From Leptospiraceae bacterium (GTDB lineage: Bacteria; Spirochaetota; Leptospiria; Leptospirales; Leptospiraceae): 64,000 bases of DNA. The notes beneath the pieces were generated by a model. It was not told the origin of the DNA. It saw only the letters and a program-made list of their open reading frames with translations, and did no database searches. Where the stretch lies: positions 50,741 through 114,740 of the forward strand of contig JAGOHK010000003.1 in NCBI GenBank assembly GCA_017996175.1. Reading direction: 5' to 3'. Made by a program: the position numbers and the translations under genes. Within the stretch, counting starts at the first letter, position 1. The number at the start of each line of letters is the position of its first letter. This document shows positions 50,251 through 60,115 of the stretch, piece after piece.

Positions 50251-52378
50251 GCTTATTCTCCGTATACTTGATAAGTTTAGTAAATAAGTCCTCTGGTTCA
50301 AACGGCTTTGCTATACAATCGTTCATACCTGCATCTAAAACTTGTTCCTTGATTTCTGATATGCTAGATGCAGTAATTGCAATGATCGGAATTTTACTAT
50401 TTTTTGAATTTTCCATTGCACGGATTCTTCTGGTTGTTTCGTAACCATCTAAATCAGGCATCTGCAAATCCATAAGAATTATATCATAATTACTGTTTTC
50501 AATTTTTTCTAAAGCTTGTATGCCATTATCCGCAGAATCAATAACAACATTCCATTTACTTAAAAATTCTGAAACCACAATTTGATTAATTGGATAATCA
50601 TCGACTAGTAAAAGACGTACTCCATTTAGTAAATCAGTTTCAAATATTCCCTTTCTTTTATCAAGCGAAAGTTCAACATTCTTTGAGTCTTTCAATCGTC
50701 TAAACTTTATTGTAAAATAAAACTTCGATCCCCTGCCAAGTTCACTCTCAACGAATAGATTACTATTTTGAAACTCGAGTAACTTCTTTGTTATCGCAAG
50801 TCCAAGTCCAGTGAACCCATACTTCTCAGTTGTCTCCCTTTTTGTGTTTGAAAAATTTTCAAAAATAGAATGAAAACTCTTTTCGGAAATTCCAATTCCA
50901 GTATCCTGAACCGAAAAACCAACGTTCACAAACTCCGCCTCTTCCTCTTCGAGTTGCACTTCGAAACAAATATGACCCTCCTTTGTAAATTTAATAGCGT
51001 TACTTATTAAATTTGTTACTATCTGAGAAAGTCTTACTGAGTCTCCAATGATGATCGTAGGAATTCGCTCATCATATTTCACAATAAAACTAATCGACTT
51101 ATCTTGTATAAGAGGAGAAAAAAAATTAGAAATAGTAGAAACAAATTGTGTAAGACTAAACTCAATTTCCTCCATCTCGACTTTTTCTGAATTCACTTTA
51201 TTGAAATCTAAAATATTATTTAAAAGTACCAATAAGTTTTCAGATGAAACTTTTAGTATTTTAAGATTCTGGATCTGATCATCTCTTGGGTTATCTTCTA
51301 GTAAAATTCCAGTCATACCAATCACTGCATTCATAGGAGTCCTAATTTCATGACTCATAGTAGATAAAAAAAGAGACTTAGCAATATTAGCCGCTTCTGC
51401 TCTTCGTCGCCCTAAACGAATCGCTATTTCCGATTTTTTTCTTTGCGTAATTTCAATCGCTGAAAAAATAATCCCATCAATTTGATAGACTTCGTTTAGT
51501 TTGGGAGAAAAATGAATTTCATACCAAACTTCACCTAATTTAGATTTTATTTTTTTTTCCAAATGAATAACTTGTCCATTCAGTGCTTTCTGGAAAATAT
51601 GAAGAAACTCATTTCTATCTTCTGTTGCTATATAGTCTAACGCATCATCTCCTATCTGTAATATCCTATCATATCCATTTTTTATAAAACTTGAGGCAAG
51701 ATTATTAAATGCTAGAATTTTTCTATTCTTATCTAAAAGAAGAATATTAAAAAGGCTACTGTTAAAAATTGCATCTAAGTTAGCCTTCTCCTTTAAAAGA
51801 TGAATTTCCATTTTGCGGTTAATCTCGATTATATTGTACAATCCATAAGCGGTAAATGTAATTAAGTTTACAGTAGACTCCCAAAAAAGAAATTGGACTT
51901 CATCTTTAGAAAGTTTTTCTTCTAAAAATAAATTATAGTCTGTAAGAATAACAACTAACAAGAGAATAACTGATAAAAAAATATAAAAGTTTAGATTTTT
52001 TCTTTCTTCTATTCCAATTACAAAGATTCCCACAAGCATAAGTGGCAGGAAAAATAACAATAGTCCTGTATTTCTCCCATCAACAGATGCTGCGATAAAT
52101 ACAATTAAATTTAAAAATACCATAAACAAATGACGAGAAAGTTTATGCAAAGAAAAGTAATTTAAACAGAACAAAAACAGTACAAAAATAGTAGCTGCTA
52201 AATCAAATAAGCAATACTCAAATAAAGCCTTGTAAGAGTCTAAGATAAAATTTCCAATTCCCACTAGAAATACTAAAAATAAAAGTCGATTGGTATTAGT
52301 AATTTTTAAAACCAATGATTGAGAATAATCACTCTTTATCCCTACAAAGATTATTTTTTGCCAAAGTGAATTAAACAT
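50243..52378 (-). CDS. Hybrid sensor histidine kinase with receiver
   Basis: 711 residues. About six N-terminal membrane segments (20-180), then a PAS domain (about 195-310: LDAIFNSSLFNILLLDKNRKILAFN), a HisKA domain with phospho-acceptor [21 protein letters not shown] (about 342), a HATPase domain (NLISNAIKFTKEG, VQDTGIGIS, GLGLAITKKLLEF) and a C-terminal receiver, LLLVDDYPINQIVV... with the Asp in DIILMDLQMPDLDG. It can phosphorylate itself and its receiver; a phosphotransfer partner is needed. It is 5 bases downstream of a paralogous kinase gene, and is followed by the LprI-like gene. Confidence 0.92.
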   Translation of the reverse strand: MFNSLWQKIIFVGIKSDYSQSLVLKITNTNRLLFLVFLVGIGNFILDSYKALFEYCLFDLAATIFVLFLFCLNYFSLHKLSRHLFMVFLNLIVFIAASVDGRNTGLLLFFLPLMLVGIFVIGIEERKNLNFYIFLSVILLLVVILTDYNLFLEEKLSKDEVQFLFWESTVNLITFTAYGLYNIIEINRKMEIHLLKEKANLDAIFNSSLFNILLLDKNRKILAFNNLASSFIKNGYDRILQIGDDALDYIATEDRNEFLHIFQKALNGQVIHLEKKIKSKLGEVWYEIHFSPKLNEVYQIDGIIFSAIEITQRKKSEIAIRLGRRRAEAANIAKSLFLSTMSHEIRTPMNAVIGMTGILLEDNPRDDQIQNLKILKVSSENLLVLLNNILDFNKVNSEKVEMEEIEFSLTQFVSTISNFFSPLIQDKSISFIVKYDERIPTIIIGDSVRLSQIVTNLISNAIKFTKEGHICFEVQLEEEEAEFVNVGFSVQDTGIGISEKSFHSIFENFSNTKRETTEKYGFTGLGLAITKKLLEFQNSNLFVESELGRGSKFYFTIKFRRLKDSKNVELSLDKRKGIFETDLLNGVRLLLVDDYPINQIVVSEFLSKWNVVIDSADNGIQALEKIENSNYDIILMDLQMPDLDGYETTRRIRAMENSKNSKIPIIAITASSISEIKEQVLDAGMNDCIAKPFEPEDLFTKLIKYTENKHE

Positions 52379-52383
52379 TTTAA

Positions 52384-54105
52384 TCAGATTTGGCTTTCTA
52401 CAATTGGCATAACAGGAAACGTAATTCTAAAATAAAATCTAGACCCTTTTCCTAATTTGCTTTCAACTTGAATAGAACTCTTAAAATATACTAATAATTT
52501 TTTTGCGAGTGCGAGACCTAATCCGGCACCTCCATACTTACGATTGATTGCAACACTACCGTGGGTAAAATCTTGAAAAATTGTATCGACTAAATCAGCC
52601 GGAATTCCAATACCTGTATCAGCTACTGAAAACTGAACGGTAGTCGACATATCTCCGTTATCCACTACAATTGCTTCAAATGAAACTTCTCCCGCTTGAG
52701 TGAATTTGATTGCATTGCTGAGTAAGTTCATAATAATCTGTTTTATTCGTGTAGGATCGGATTTTACAAACTTGGGCAAATCCTCACTTACAAAAAAGCG
52801 AAAGTTTAAAGCCTTTTCATGAAATCGTGGTATATGGAAATCTCTTATTGAGTAAAGCAATTGATAAATATCAAATTCAATTTCTTCAATTTTCAAATTC
52901 CCTACATCTATTTTATTATAATCTAAAATATCATCAATAAGCACGAGTAAATTTTCAGCGGAATATTTTAAAATATTTAACTGACTTACCTGCTTCTCTC
53001 TGGGGTTGGTTTCTAATAAAATTGCACTTTTCTGAATTATCATATTCATAGGGGTTCTAATTTCATGACTCATGGAAGATAAAAAATGCGACTTAGCAAT
53101 ATTAGCCGCCTCAGCTTTTTCTTTTGCATTCTGAGCCTCTATTTCTAAATTCTTTCTTATAGTAATATCAATTAAAGTAAATATAATATTTTCTACATTT
53201 TGATTGGAATCAAGCACTGGACTAAATGTAATATCAAACCAAAACGAACCAGACTCTGCCTTACTATTTTTTTCTATTCCGATTCTTTTTCCAACGAGAG
53301 CTAAGTTAAAGTAATGTTTGAAGTTCGCCTTTTCCGATTGAGGAAGATAAGAAGTAAAATCCGTGCCGGCTACAATTTTCAAATGGGATATTTTTTTAAT
53401 CGTATTCTCTAAATTAATATTAAAGGATAGTATACAGCCTGATTTATCTAAGAGCGCAATTCCCATTAGGTTATAATTAAAAATGGATGACAGATTTTGT
53501 TTTTCTATATGAAGTTGATTTTCGATTTTGGTGCGGATAGATACAATATTATGAATTGAAAAAATCATAAAACTCACACTTGAAAATAAAGTAATATAAA
53601 ACAAGTGAACCCTATCACTCTCCTGTAAGGCTTCGTCTAACAAAAGAGAATGATTGGTTGCCTCTAGGATAATCATAAGTATGCTCGACAGCATAAAGTT
53701 TATTAAAATAAAAAATCTATCTGATGCATGAAATACAAAAAAACTCATAAGCATTACATTTAGATAGAGCATATAATTCCCTGAATCTTTTCCCTGAACA
53801 GAATCTAAAAGGAAAATACTTATATTCGAATAGGTAAGTAAATAAATACTCGCAAGAGTATATTTCCTTAAAAAATTTAAAAAGAAAACTGGAAATAAAA
53901 ATAGAATTAATAAAAGATCTAAACCGGAATAAAGAAATAAACCGTTAAAGGTTTCCATGCAGGAATTTAGGAGCAATAGAAATGCGATAAATAAAGTAAA
54001 ACGATTACAATATAAAACAGAACTCGATTTGGTAAGAAGAATTTCTTCGGAAGATAAACCGATTTCACTAATATTCTTCCAAACTAATTTTACCTTTGAT
54101 GACAT
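52384..54105 (-). CDS. Membrane sensor histidine kinase (paralogue of the next gene)
   Basis: 573 residues with the same layout as the downstream hybrid kinase up to the HATPase domain: six membrane segments (about 20-190), a PAS domain ([20 protein letters not shown]), His[25 protein letters not shown] (about 344) and HATPase ([38 protein letters not shown]). It lacks the receiver. The two proteins are similar in nearly every domain, so one is probably a tandem duplicate of the other. It is the first gene of a three-gene operon; the only gene upstream, at 54244, is divergent. Confidence 0.9.
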   Translation of the reverse strand: MSSKVKLVWKNISEIGLSSEEILLTKSSSVLYCNRFTLFIAFLLLLNSCMETFNGLFLYSGLDLLLILFLFPVFFLNFLRKYTLASIYLLTYSNISIFLLDSVQGKDSGNYMLYLNVMLMSFFVFHASDRFFILINFMLSSILMIILEATNHSLLLDEALQESDRVHLFYITLFSSVSFMIFSIHNIVSIRTKIENQLHIEKQNLSSIFNYNLMGIALLDKSGCILSFNINLENTIKKISHLKIVAGTDFTSYLPQSEKANFKHYFNLALVGKRIGIEKNSKAESGSFWFDITFSPVLDSNQNVENIIFTLIDITIRKNLEIEAQNAKEKAEAANIAKSHFLSSMSHEIRTPMNMIIQKSAILLETNPREKQVSQLNILKYSAENLLVLIDDILDYNKIDVGNLKIEEIEFDIYQLLYSIRDFHIPRFHEKALNFRFFVSEDLPKFVKSDPTRIKQIIMNLLSNAIKFTQAGEVSFEAIVVDNGDMSTTVQFSVADTGIGIPADLVDTIFQDFTHGSVAINRKYGGAGLGLALAKKLLVYFKSSIQVESKLGKGSRFYFRITFPVMPIVESQI

Positions 54106-54243
54106 TTCTTACGAAAGTAGACTAACACTATTTTCTAGCAATTAATTTTAATTCGAAAAATCTGAATATAAAGTAAAAGTCTCATTTACTTAAAACCTAT
54201 CTTAAGGAAAATGTAAACAAATACAAAATCTAATGGAATTATT

Positions 54244-55323
54244 TTGAATTCAATTTTACAGCAAATAAAAATCAAATTCTACCAATATATTTCTTATCGT
54301 TATTGGGAATTCTGGCCAGCCACGATATTCTATATCCCGATTGTATTGTATTATATTTTATTCCTAATTAAATACAGAATAAGTCCAACTGCTATATCTG
54401 CGGTAAATCCTTGTTTTACCTTTGGCGGAATGGCTTTTGATTCTAAATTTGATATGATTTCCAAGTTTTTTCATTTTCCGGATTATGTGACAAAAACAGT
54501 TTTAATTCCAGATAATAAAAATAGAAATCTAGATTCTATTAGAATTTTACTTCAGGAGAATAATATTCATTACCCATTTATCTGCAAACCGGATAAAGGA
54601 CATAGAGGAAATGGATTTAAAATCATTCGAAACCAAGTAGACTTATTGTCCTATACACAAGTATGCACACGGGCTTTTTTAATTCAGGAATATATTGATT
54701 ACCCACTCGAATATGGTATATTTTGGATAAAAATTCCAACCGAAAAAAAGGGAAGGATAACATCAATTACCCGAAAAATACTTCCAAACTTACTCGGTAA
54801 CGGTAAATCAAACTTAGCCGAATTAATTTTATCTGATTCTAGAGCCAAGTATATGGCAAATACCTATTTTGAAAAAAACAAAAGGAATCTAGAAAAAATC
54901 ATTCCACTAGGAGAAAAATATAGAATTTGTAACACTGGAAATCATTGCCAGGGGGCAATTTTTGAAGACGGATTAGAAGACATCCAGGATAAAACCTTAC
55001 AGGTGCTTGAGGAAATTTGTGATTCCGTAAAAGGATATGATTTTGGTAGAATGGATGTTAAATTCAAAGACAAAGACGCATTAGTCAATGGAAAATATTT
55101 TAAAATTCTAGAAGTCAATGGAAGTGAAGCAGAATCGACTCATATATATGATCGAAAATATACTTTTTTTTATGCATATAAAACTCTTTACCAACAATGG
55201 AATACTTTATTTAAAATCGCAAAACTCAATCGCAAAAACGGATTCTATGGATTAACCGCAAAAAGATTTTTCTCTGAATACATTGGTTTCATCAATGAGA
55301 ATCAGGTGATTAAGAGTGATTAA
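54244..55323 (+). CDS. ATP-grasp-domain protein
   Basis: 359 residues from TTG 54244. One membrane segment near the N-terminus (FWPATIFYIPIVLYYILFLI) is followed by an ATP-grasp fold: IHYPFICKPDKGHRGNGFKII (Lys and glycine loop, about 115-135), FLIQEYIDYPLEYGIFW, and the metal-binding end YDFGRMDVKFKDK...ILEVNGSEAEST (Asp, Glu and Asn, about 255-300). ATP-grasp enzymes join a carboxylate to an amine or similar group. The family resembles the D-Ala-D-Ala ligase / carbamoylphosphate branch; the substrates are unknown. It is a single gene. Confidence 0.72.
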   Translation: MNSILQQIKIKFYQYISYRYWEFWPATIFYIPIVLYYILFLIKYRISPTAISAVNPCFTFGGMAFDSKFDMISKFFHFPDYVTKTVLIPDNKNRNLDSIRILLQENNIHYPFICKPDKGHRGNGFKIIRNQVDLLSYTQVCTRAFLIQEYIDYPLEYGIFWIKIPTEKKGRITSITRKILPNLLGNGKSNLAELILSDSRAKYMANTYFEKNKRNLEKIIPLGEKYRICNTGNHCQGAIFEDGLEDIQDKTLQVLEEICDSVKGYDFGRMDVKFKDKDALVNGKYFKILEVNGSEAESTHIYDRKYTFFYAYKTLYQQWNTLFKIAKLNRKNGFYGLTAKRFFSEYIGFINENQVIKSD

Positions 55324-55661
55324 CTCACCTTATGCTCTTAAGGTTTTTCACCACGAAGGGCACAGAGTTTACTAAGGAGTTTATCAAAACAAATTTTTTC
55401 TTCGTGCTTTCGCGATTAATCCTTCTTCTCTCTTTCTTAATTTATAACTTGCCGCTAGCGCCCTTCAGCTAAGCTATTCATCGTTAAGTGACTCTAATAC
55501 TGAACAAACAAAGCACTCTGTGGTAGTTATTTGATTCCCTTACCGAAACAAGCTGGTTCTAAGACATAATTTATGAGAAAGAGGATAAGAAAATTGACGA
55601 TAATGAAATTATATTGCAGCCTATACTTTTTAAATTGCTGTATGAATTTTGGAGGGTTTTT

Positions 55662-56567
55662 GTGAAGTTTGTATTTCCTATTATTTTTGTTCTATTATTC
55701 AATTTAGAGATTTATTCAGACCCAGAAAAATTACCGTCTGAGTTTGCGTATAATTTCGACTGCACTGCCGCGAAAAGTTGTAACCTACTTTTGAATCATT
55801 CAGAAGAGGAATTATTTGAAATTGATGGCGGTTATAAATACTATGGAAATAGTTTGGGAGATTTTTACTGCGAAGAAGTCTCTCCTTCCAAAAAAATAAA
55901 ATGGAAACGAACTCTAGGAGCTGGAATTTTTTCACGTCCACTCATCTTAGATGATCGAGTTATCTTCGGGTCGAAAGATGGTGCGTTATACGCTCTAAAT
56001 AAAAATACGGGAGTGATTGTTTGGAAATACAATACTGCAGGTGAAGTATTGTCATCCGCATCTGCAAATAAAGAACAGATTGTATTTAGTAGTACGGATG
56101 GAAATATCTATTCTGTGACGCAAAAACATGGGGCAAGAAAATGGTTACACCTAACAACTTCTAAGATCAACACAAATCCTGTAGTATTCAATGATAAAGT
56201 TTTTTTTGGAGATGCAGATGGAAATTTCTATTGTCTAAGTGCGGATAATGGCTCTTTAATCTGGAAAGTTCCTTTAACAGGCACAATTCTTCCTCATCCA
56301 GCGGTTGATAAAAACACTTTGTATCTGGCTACGACTAACAATCTTTTGGCGATAGATCTTAAATCTGGAAAACAATTATGGAAAATTGGAATCCCAAAAT
56401 TAGCAAAGGCTAACGTTCAATTATCCGGTGATTCTCTTTTATTGTATGATTTCATAGATTCAATTACCTATTACAATCCTTATAATGGAAGAAAACTAGG
56501 CACTAGATTTCAAAAATCATCAGGAAATCAAAAAATATATAATTTCGATGGAGAAGAGACGAATTAA
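55662..56567 (+). CDS. Exported PQQ/WD-like beta-propeller protein
   Basis: GTG 55662 is preferred to TTG 55614 because a GGAGG site precedes it and the product then begins with a signal (MKFVFPIIFVLLFNLEIYS). About 301 residues. PQQ-type repeats fill the rest: KIKWKRTLGAGIFSRPLILDD, GSKDGALYALNKNTGVIVWKYN, DADGNFYCLSADNGSLIWKV and LLAIDLKSGKQLWKIG, as in BamB. It may be a BamB-like outer-membrane assembly factor or a PQQ-repeat adhesin; the length is shorter than BamB. Its stop overlaps the KefB start (TAATG), so the two are coupled. The gap 55324-55661 contains a degraded repeat phrase (CACGAAGGGCACAGAG) and no gene. Confidence 0.72.
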   Translation: MKFVFPIIFVLLFNLEIYSDPEKLPSEFAYNFDCTAAKSCNLLLNHSEEELFEIDGGYKYYGNSLGDFYCEEVSPSKKIKWKRTLGAGIFSRPLILDDRVIFGSKDGALYALNKNTGVIVWKYNTAGEVLSSASANKEQIVFSSTDGNIYSVTQKHGARKWLHLTTSKINTNPVVFNDKVFFGDADGNFYCLSADNGSLIWKVPLTGTILPHPAVDKNTLYLATTNNLLAIDLKSGKQLWKIGIPKLAKANVQLSGDSLLLYDFIDSITYYNPYNGRKLGTRFQKSSGNQKIYNFDGEETN

Positions 56568-58243
56568 TGGAGCACCATGGCATCAGTTTACTTAAAGATA
56601 TAGCACTCGGAATTATTTTCGCAACAATTTTATCTCATATCGCTAGAGTTTTAAAACAACCTTTGATTTTAGGTTATATTTTAGGTGGAGTAATTCTTGG
56701 AAAACAGATGGGTTTTGGTCTGGTTACAAGTGCAGAAAGTATCGAACTTATTTCAGAAATTGGATTAATACTTTTACTATTTATTATCGGTCTTGAAATT
56801 AATCTAACAGAGCTTGCCAAAATGGGCAAATCAATGTTTGCCCTTGGTGTTCTACAATTTTTACTCTGTGTAAGTTTGAGTATGGGTTTTTTCTTTTTTC
56901 TGGGTTATAAAATAGGAAATGGAAATTTTGACCTACTCTATATTGGTGTCGCACTATCTCTTAGTTCTACTTTGATCGTTGTAAAATTATTACAAGATAA
57001 AGTAGAAATTAGTACGGTCTCCGGTAAACTTACAATAGGTGTTCTCGTATTACAGGATATTTGGGCAATTCTATTTATGGGTTTACAGCCTAATCTATTA
57101 TCCCCAGAAATTTTAAAGATTTTGCAGTCTATTGGGGTAATATTTATCATTCTTGTCTGTGCATTTGTCATTAGTCGCTATGTATTAAAATATATTTATG
57201 AAGCCTGTGCAAATCGACCTGAGTTAGTAATGTTAACTTCTATATCTTGGTGTTTTATTATTTGTGGGATTGCAGGTGAAGTTGGATTATCCAAAGAGAT
57301 GGGAGCATTGATTGCCGGTATGAGCATTGCCGCTTATCCGTATGGAACGGATGTAATTTCAAAACTGATTGGAATTAGGGATTTTTTTGTAACTTTATTT
57401 TTCGTTGCTCTTGGATTAAAAGTAGAAATTCCTTCTATTCCAATGATAGGAATGGCATTCATTGTAGTATTTTTTGTAATACTAATCCGTTTACTTTCTA
57501 TTGCGCCTGTCGTATTTTTAGCAAAACGTGGGCTACGAAATGGACTCGTGACCTCTCTAAATCTGTCGCAAATCAGTGAGTTTGCGCTAGTTATAATTGC
57601 ACTCGGTCAAGTGCATTCACATGTAACTAACGAAGTCAGATCGCTTATTCTAAATTCTATGATTTTAAGTTCCGTATTATCTACCTATCTAATTCTATTT
57701 AATCATCAGATCGCTGGTTTTTTACTTAGGGGTTTACATTTATTTGGAATTTCGGATAAAAAATCAGAAGCGGTAGGTGTAGAAGATAACGATGACGAAA
57801 TTAAAAGAGATGTAGTACTTCTTGGATATTTTAGAATCGGACAACACTTAGTGAATAATATTTCTGGTATAACACCCGGAATGGCAAAACGAATTTTAAT
57901 TGTAGATTATAATCCGGCTAATAAGAATTTGCTACAAGAAAAAGGATTTAAATGGGAATATGCCGATTTGGCGCACCCGGATACTCTACACCATATAGGT
58001 ATTCATCATGCCTCAATAGTTATCTGCTCCATTTCTGATGTATTTTTAAAAGGGATTACGAATCATCGTCTATTAGAACAGCTCAAAAAATTAGCACCAG
58101 AGGCTAAGTTCATTATGACGGTAGATGAAATGCACCAAAAGAAGACACTCCTCAAAAATGGCGCATATCGAGTAATTGTTCCGGGAGAAATAACTGGTGA
58201 ATTTTTATATGATTTATTAGTTAATACTATGTGTCATGTTTAA
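56567..58243 (+). CDS. KefB/CPA2-type cation:proton antiporter with TrkA-N domain
   Basis: 558 residues. Twelve or so membrane segments (about 10-390) form a Na+/H+ exchanger domain: LGYILGGVILGK, FIIGLEINLTELAKMG, ALSLSSTLIVVKLL, VLVLQDIWAIL and SKEMGALIAGMSIA. A RCK/TrkA-N domain follows (about 405-545), with DVVLLGYFRIGQHLVNNI in place of the usual GxGxxG, and ILIVDYNPANKNLLQEKG. It should exchange K+ or Na+ for protons in the inner membrane, gated by nucleotide at the RCK. The altered glycine loop (GYFRIG) suggests changed nucleotide binding. It is co-transcribed with the PQQ-repeat gene. Confidence 0.88.
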   Translation: MEHHGISLLKDIALGIIFATILSHIARVLKQPLILGYILGGVILGKQMGFGLVTSAESIELISEIGLILLLFIIGLEINLTELAKMGKSMFALGVLQFLLCVSLSMGFFFFLGYKIGNGNFDLLYIGVALSLSSTLIVVKLLQDKVEISTVSGKLTIGVLVLQDIWAILFMGLQPNLLSPEILKILQSIGVIFIILVCAFVISRYVLKYIYEACANRPELVMLTSISWCFIICGIAGEVGLSKEMGALIAGMSIAAYPYGTDVISKLIGIRDFFVTLFFVALGLKVEIPSIPMIGMAFIVVFFVILIRLLSIAPVVFLAKRGLRNGLVTSLNLSQISEFALVIIALGQVHSHVTNEVRSLILNSMILSSVLSTYLILFNHQIAGFLLRGLHLFGISDKKSEAVGVEDNDDEIKRDVVLLGYFRIGQHLVNNISGITPGMAKRILIVDYNPANKNLLQEKGFKWEYADLAHPDTLHHIGIHHASIVICSISDVFLKGITNHRLLEQLKKLAPEAKFIMTVDEMHQKKTLLKNGAYRVIVPGEITGEFLYDLLVNTMCHV

Positions 58244-59005
58244 TTAATACTCATTTCCATAAATAGAGCCAACCAGTTGCCTGTAAAGAACTAACGAAAA
58301 AGGAATAAATATAGTATCTGATTCTCTAACTCCTTCTTGGTAACGCCTGAATTCTTTCAGTAAGATTTTTGCATCGACCGATGTGTCTAAAAGATTATTA
58401 TAGGCAATATCCGTATTTGTCAGTTGTGGTAAAGCGCCCTTATCCGCTCTTAGCTTAAAAGAAAGTTCTCGGAGGTTAATCATTGTTCTACGAATATCAG
58501 GACGATTTTCTTCTAAAGTGTTATGAGATGCGATAAAAAAATCATCATAAAACTTTGCAGAAGGAGAATGGTTGGGAACATTTCCATCCTTTGGATAGAT
58601 TGGTTTAAAGAAAGTGCTTTTATCATCTTGAAAATTTCCTGGCTCTATATCAATACTTCGTCCAGAAAAACTAGTTTTGTTTTTGAATTTAACTTCATAA
58701 TTTTCCCAGAGAGTGACTGGTTCTTTCATAATCAAAGTTAACTCAATCGCATGAGATTTTCCTGGTTCTAAAAATCTTTGATCGGGAACATCTTCAACTG
58801 GAACTTTTTTTATTTGTTGCACTAACCCAAAGTCCACACCTTTTACAGAAACCTCTGTTCCTTCTCTAAGACCATCTATACGAGTATAGTACAATTTCAT
58901 CCGATAGGGATAAATTAAGTCAGTATTTGTTTTTTCTACAATTGTATAATTAAAGGTAACAACGAGTAACCCAAAAAATAGTAAGCCTATCACGGTATAT
59001 TTCAT
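58244..59005 (-). CDS. MCE/MlaD-domain protein
   Basis: 253 residues. An N-terminal membrane segment (VIGLLFFGLLVVTFNYTIV) precedes an MCE domain (about 30-125): YPYRMKLYYTRIDGLREGTEVSVKGVDFGLVQQI, the characteristic start with a conserved G-x-x-V-x-x-x-G-V-x-x-G-x-V. It should form a hexameric ring in the periplasm for lipid transport, like MlaD. Partner permease and ATPase genes (mlaE, mlaF) are not in the window. The C-terminal part is helical. Its ATG overlaps the TetR stop (ATGA). Confidence 0.85.
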   Translation of the reverse strand: MKYTVIGLLFFGLLVVTFNYTIVEKTNTDLIYPYRMKLYYTRIDGLREGTEVSVKGVDFGLVQQIKKVPVEDVPDQRFLEPGKSHAIELTLIMKEPVTLWENYEVKFKNKTSFSGRSIDIEPGNFQDDKSTFFKPIYPKDGNVPNHSPSAKFYDDFFIASHNTLEENRPDIRRTMINLRELSFKLRADKGALPQLTNTDIAYNNLLDTSVDAKILLKEFRRYQEGVRESDTIFIPFSLVLYRQLVGSIYGNEY

Positions 59006-59598
59006 TTTTTCCCTCTAAGTGAAATCATTAGTTCTATTAATTCTTCACCCATAAAATCTAGGTATTTATTATCTCGACTCATCTTCCAAAGATTGATAGA
59101 ACCTTCATAAATCAGAGCCATTTTACGAGCAGCTTTATCCAAGTCAGTGTTTTTATCAATTAAACCTTTCTCGCTTTGTTCCTGCAAATATTTTTTATAG
59201 AGTGATGTCCAACTCAATTCAATCTCTTTGAACTTTGAGTTAAATTTAGTATTACTAATATCTAACTGGTTTAGAAAATTTACAAACGGACAGCCGTTGT
59301 ATTTTTTTACTTTGCTCCATTTCTTAATTACACTTACCCACTTGGCTGCAAAGTCCTCGGGAGTTTTACTTGAATTCATAATTGCAAGCAGATACTCTCG
59401 ATTTAACTCTTCCTGTTTGGTTAGATATTCTATTCCTAGATAATCTTTTGATGGAAAGTAATAATAAAAAGCTGGTTTAGTAAGTTTACATTTGTCCAAA
59501 ATATCTTGAACGGAGGTATTACTAAAACCCTTTTCGTAAATTAGCTCCATAGCAACTTTTAATATCCGTTCTTTCGTTTTATTTTTATTCTTTCTCAT
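59002..59598 (-). CDS. TetR-family regulator
   Basis: 198 residues. The N-terminal helix-turn-helix is typical of TetR: ERILKVAMELIYEKGFSNTSVQDILDKCKLTKPAFYYYFPSKDYLGIEYL (about 10-58). The C-terminal helical domain is TetR_C-like and binds an unknown ligand, with NGCPFVNFLNQLD, a NxCPxxN-type motif known in some AcrR-like members. It lies in the middle of the SpoIIE / hydroxylase / TetR / MCE operon, with a 1-base gap before it and an ATGA overlap with the MCE gene, so it probably controls this operon. Confidence 0.92.
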   Translation of the reverse strand: MRKNKNKTKERILKVAMELIYEKGFSNTSVQDILDKCKLTKPAFYYYFPSKDYLGIEYLTKQEELNREYLLAIMNSSKTPEDFAAKWVSVIKKWSKVKKYNGCPFVNFLNQLDISNTKFNSKFKEIELSWTSLYKKYLQEQSEKGLIDKNTDLDKAARKMALIYEGSINLWKMSRDNKYLDFMGEELIELMISLRGKK

Positions 59599-59599
59599 A

Positions 59600-60115
59600 C
59601 TAAGCTGTGGCTAATTTAGATTGCCTTCTCACTCTATCTTCTAATTCTTTTTCCGTTCCCAAATATTTTACGCGAGTTCCCATTACATAATCGAATAACG
59701 GGAAAGTTACACAAAAGTTTTTATCCTGGTCTGGTCCGAGATGATGGTCATAATGCCATGGAAGATTTTCTCTTGCCCAGTCCGGCTCCAAATGAGATTT
59801 CTTATGCACATAATAGTAATAAGCCCCGGAAGTAAAAAGACCGGAAACAAAACCAGGAAAAATAACGAATAGAGGTAAATGAGCAACACCCGCAAGAGTA
59901 AGAGCAACCATTTCTTTACTCTGAGGATTCCACTCTAATAAACTTTGCGTATATGAAATATCCTTAAAATCATTCTGTCGAACCAGCTTATGATGATCTG
60001 CCCAGTGAAACCTCCAAAAGCTATCTTTTTTTTTACCTTCCTCGTGCAAAAGGTATTTATGAGCAAACCATTCTAATGCATTTGCATAAAATAAACCTGT
60101 AATAAAACCTAACAT
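59600..60115 (-). CDS. Fatty acid hydroxylase-like di-iron membrane protein
   Basis: 171 residues with four membrane segments. Histidine clusters characteristic of the sterol desaturase / fatty acid hydroxylase family are visible: HKYLLHE (about 14-20), FHWADHHK (about 37-44), HKKSH (about 114) and WHYDHHLGPD (about 127). They bind two iron ions. Such enzymes hydroxylate or desaturate lipids, for example fatty acids, sterols or carotenoids. The gene overlaps the SpoIIE gene stop (TAATG) and is followed by the TetR gene. Its substrate may be a membrane lipid; context with MCE suggests lipid metabolism. Confidence 0.83.
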   Translation of the reverse strand: MLGFITGLFYANALEWFAHKYLLHEEGKKKDSFWRFHWADHHKLVRQNDFKDISYTQSLLEWNPQSKEMVALTLAGVAHLPLFVIFPGFVSGLFTSGAYYYYVHKKSHLEPDWARENLPWHYDHHLGPDQDKNFCVTFPLFDYVMGTRVKYLGTEKELEDRVRRQSKLATA

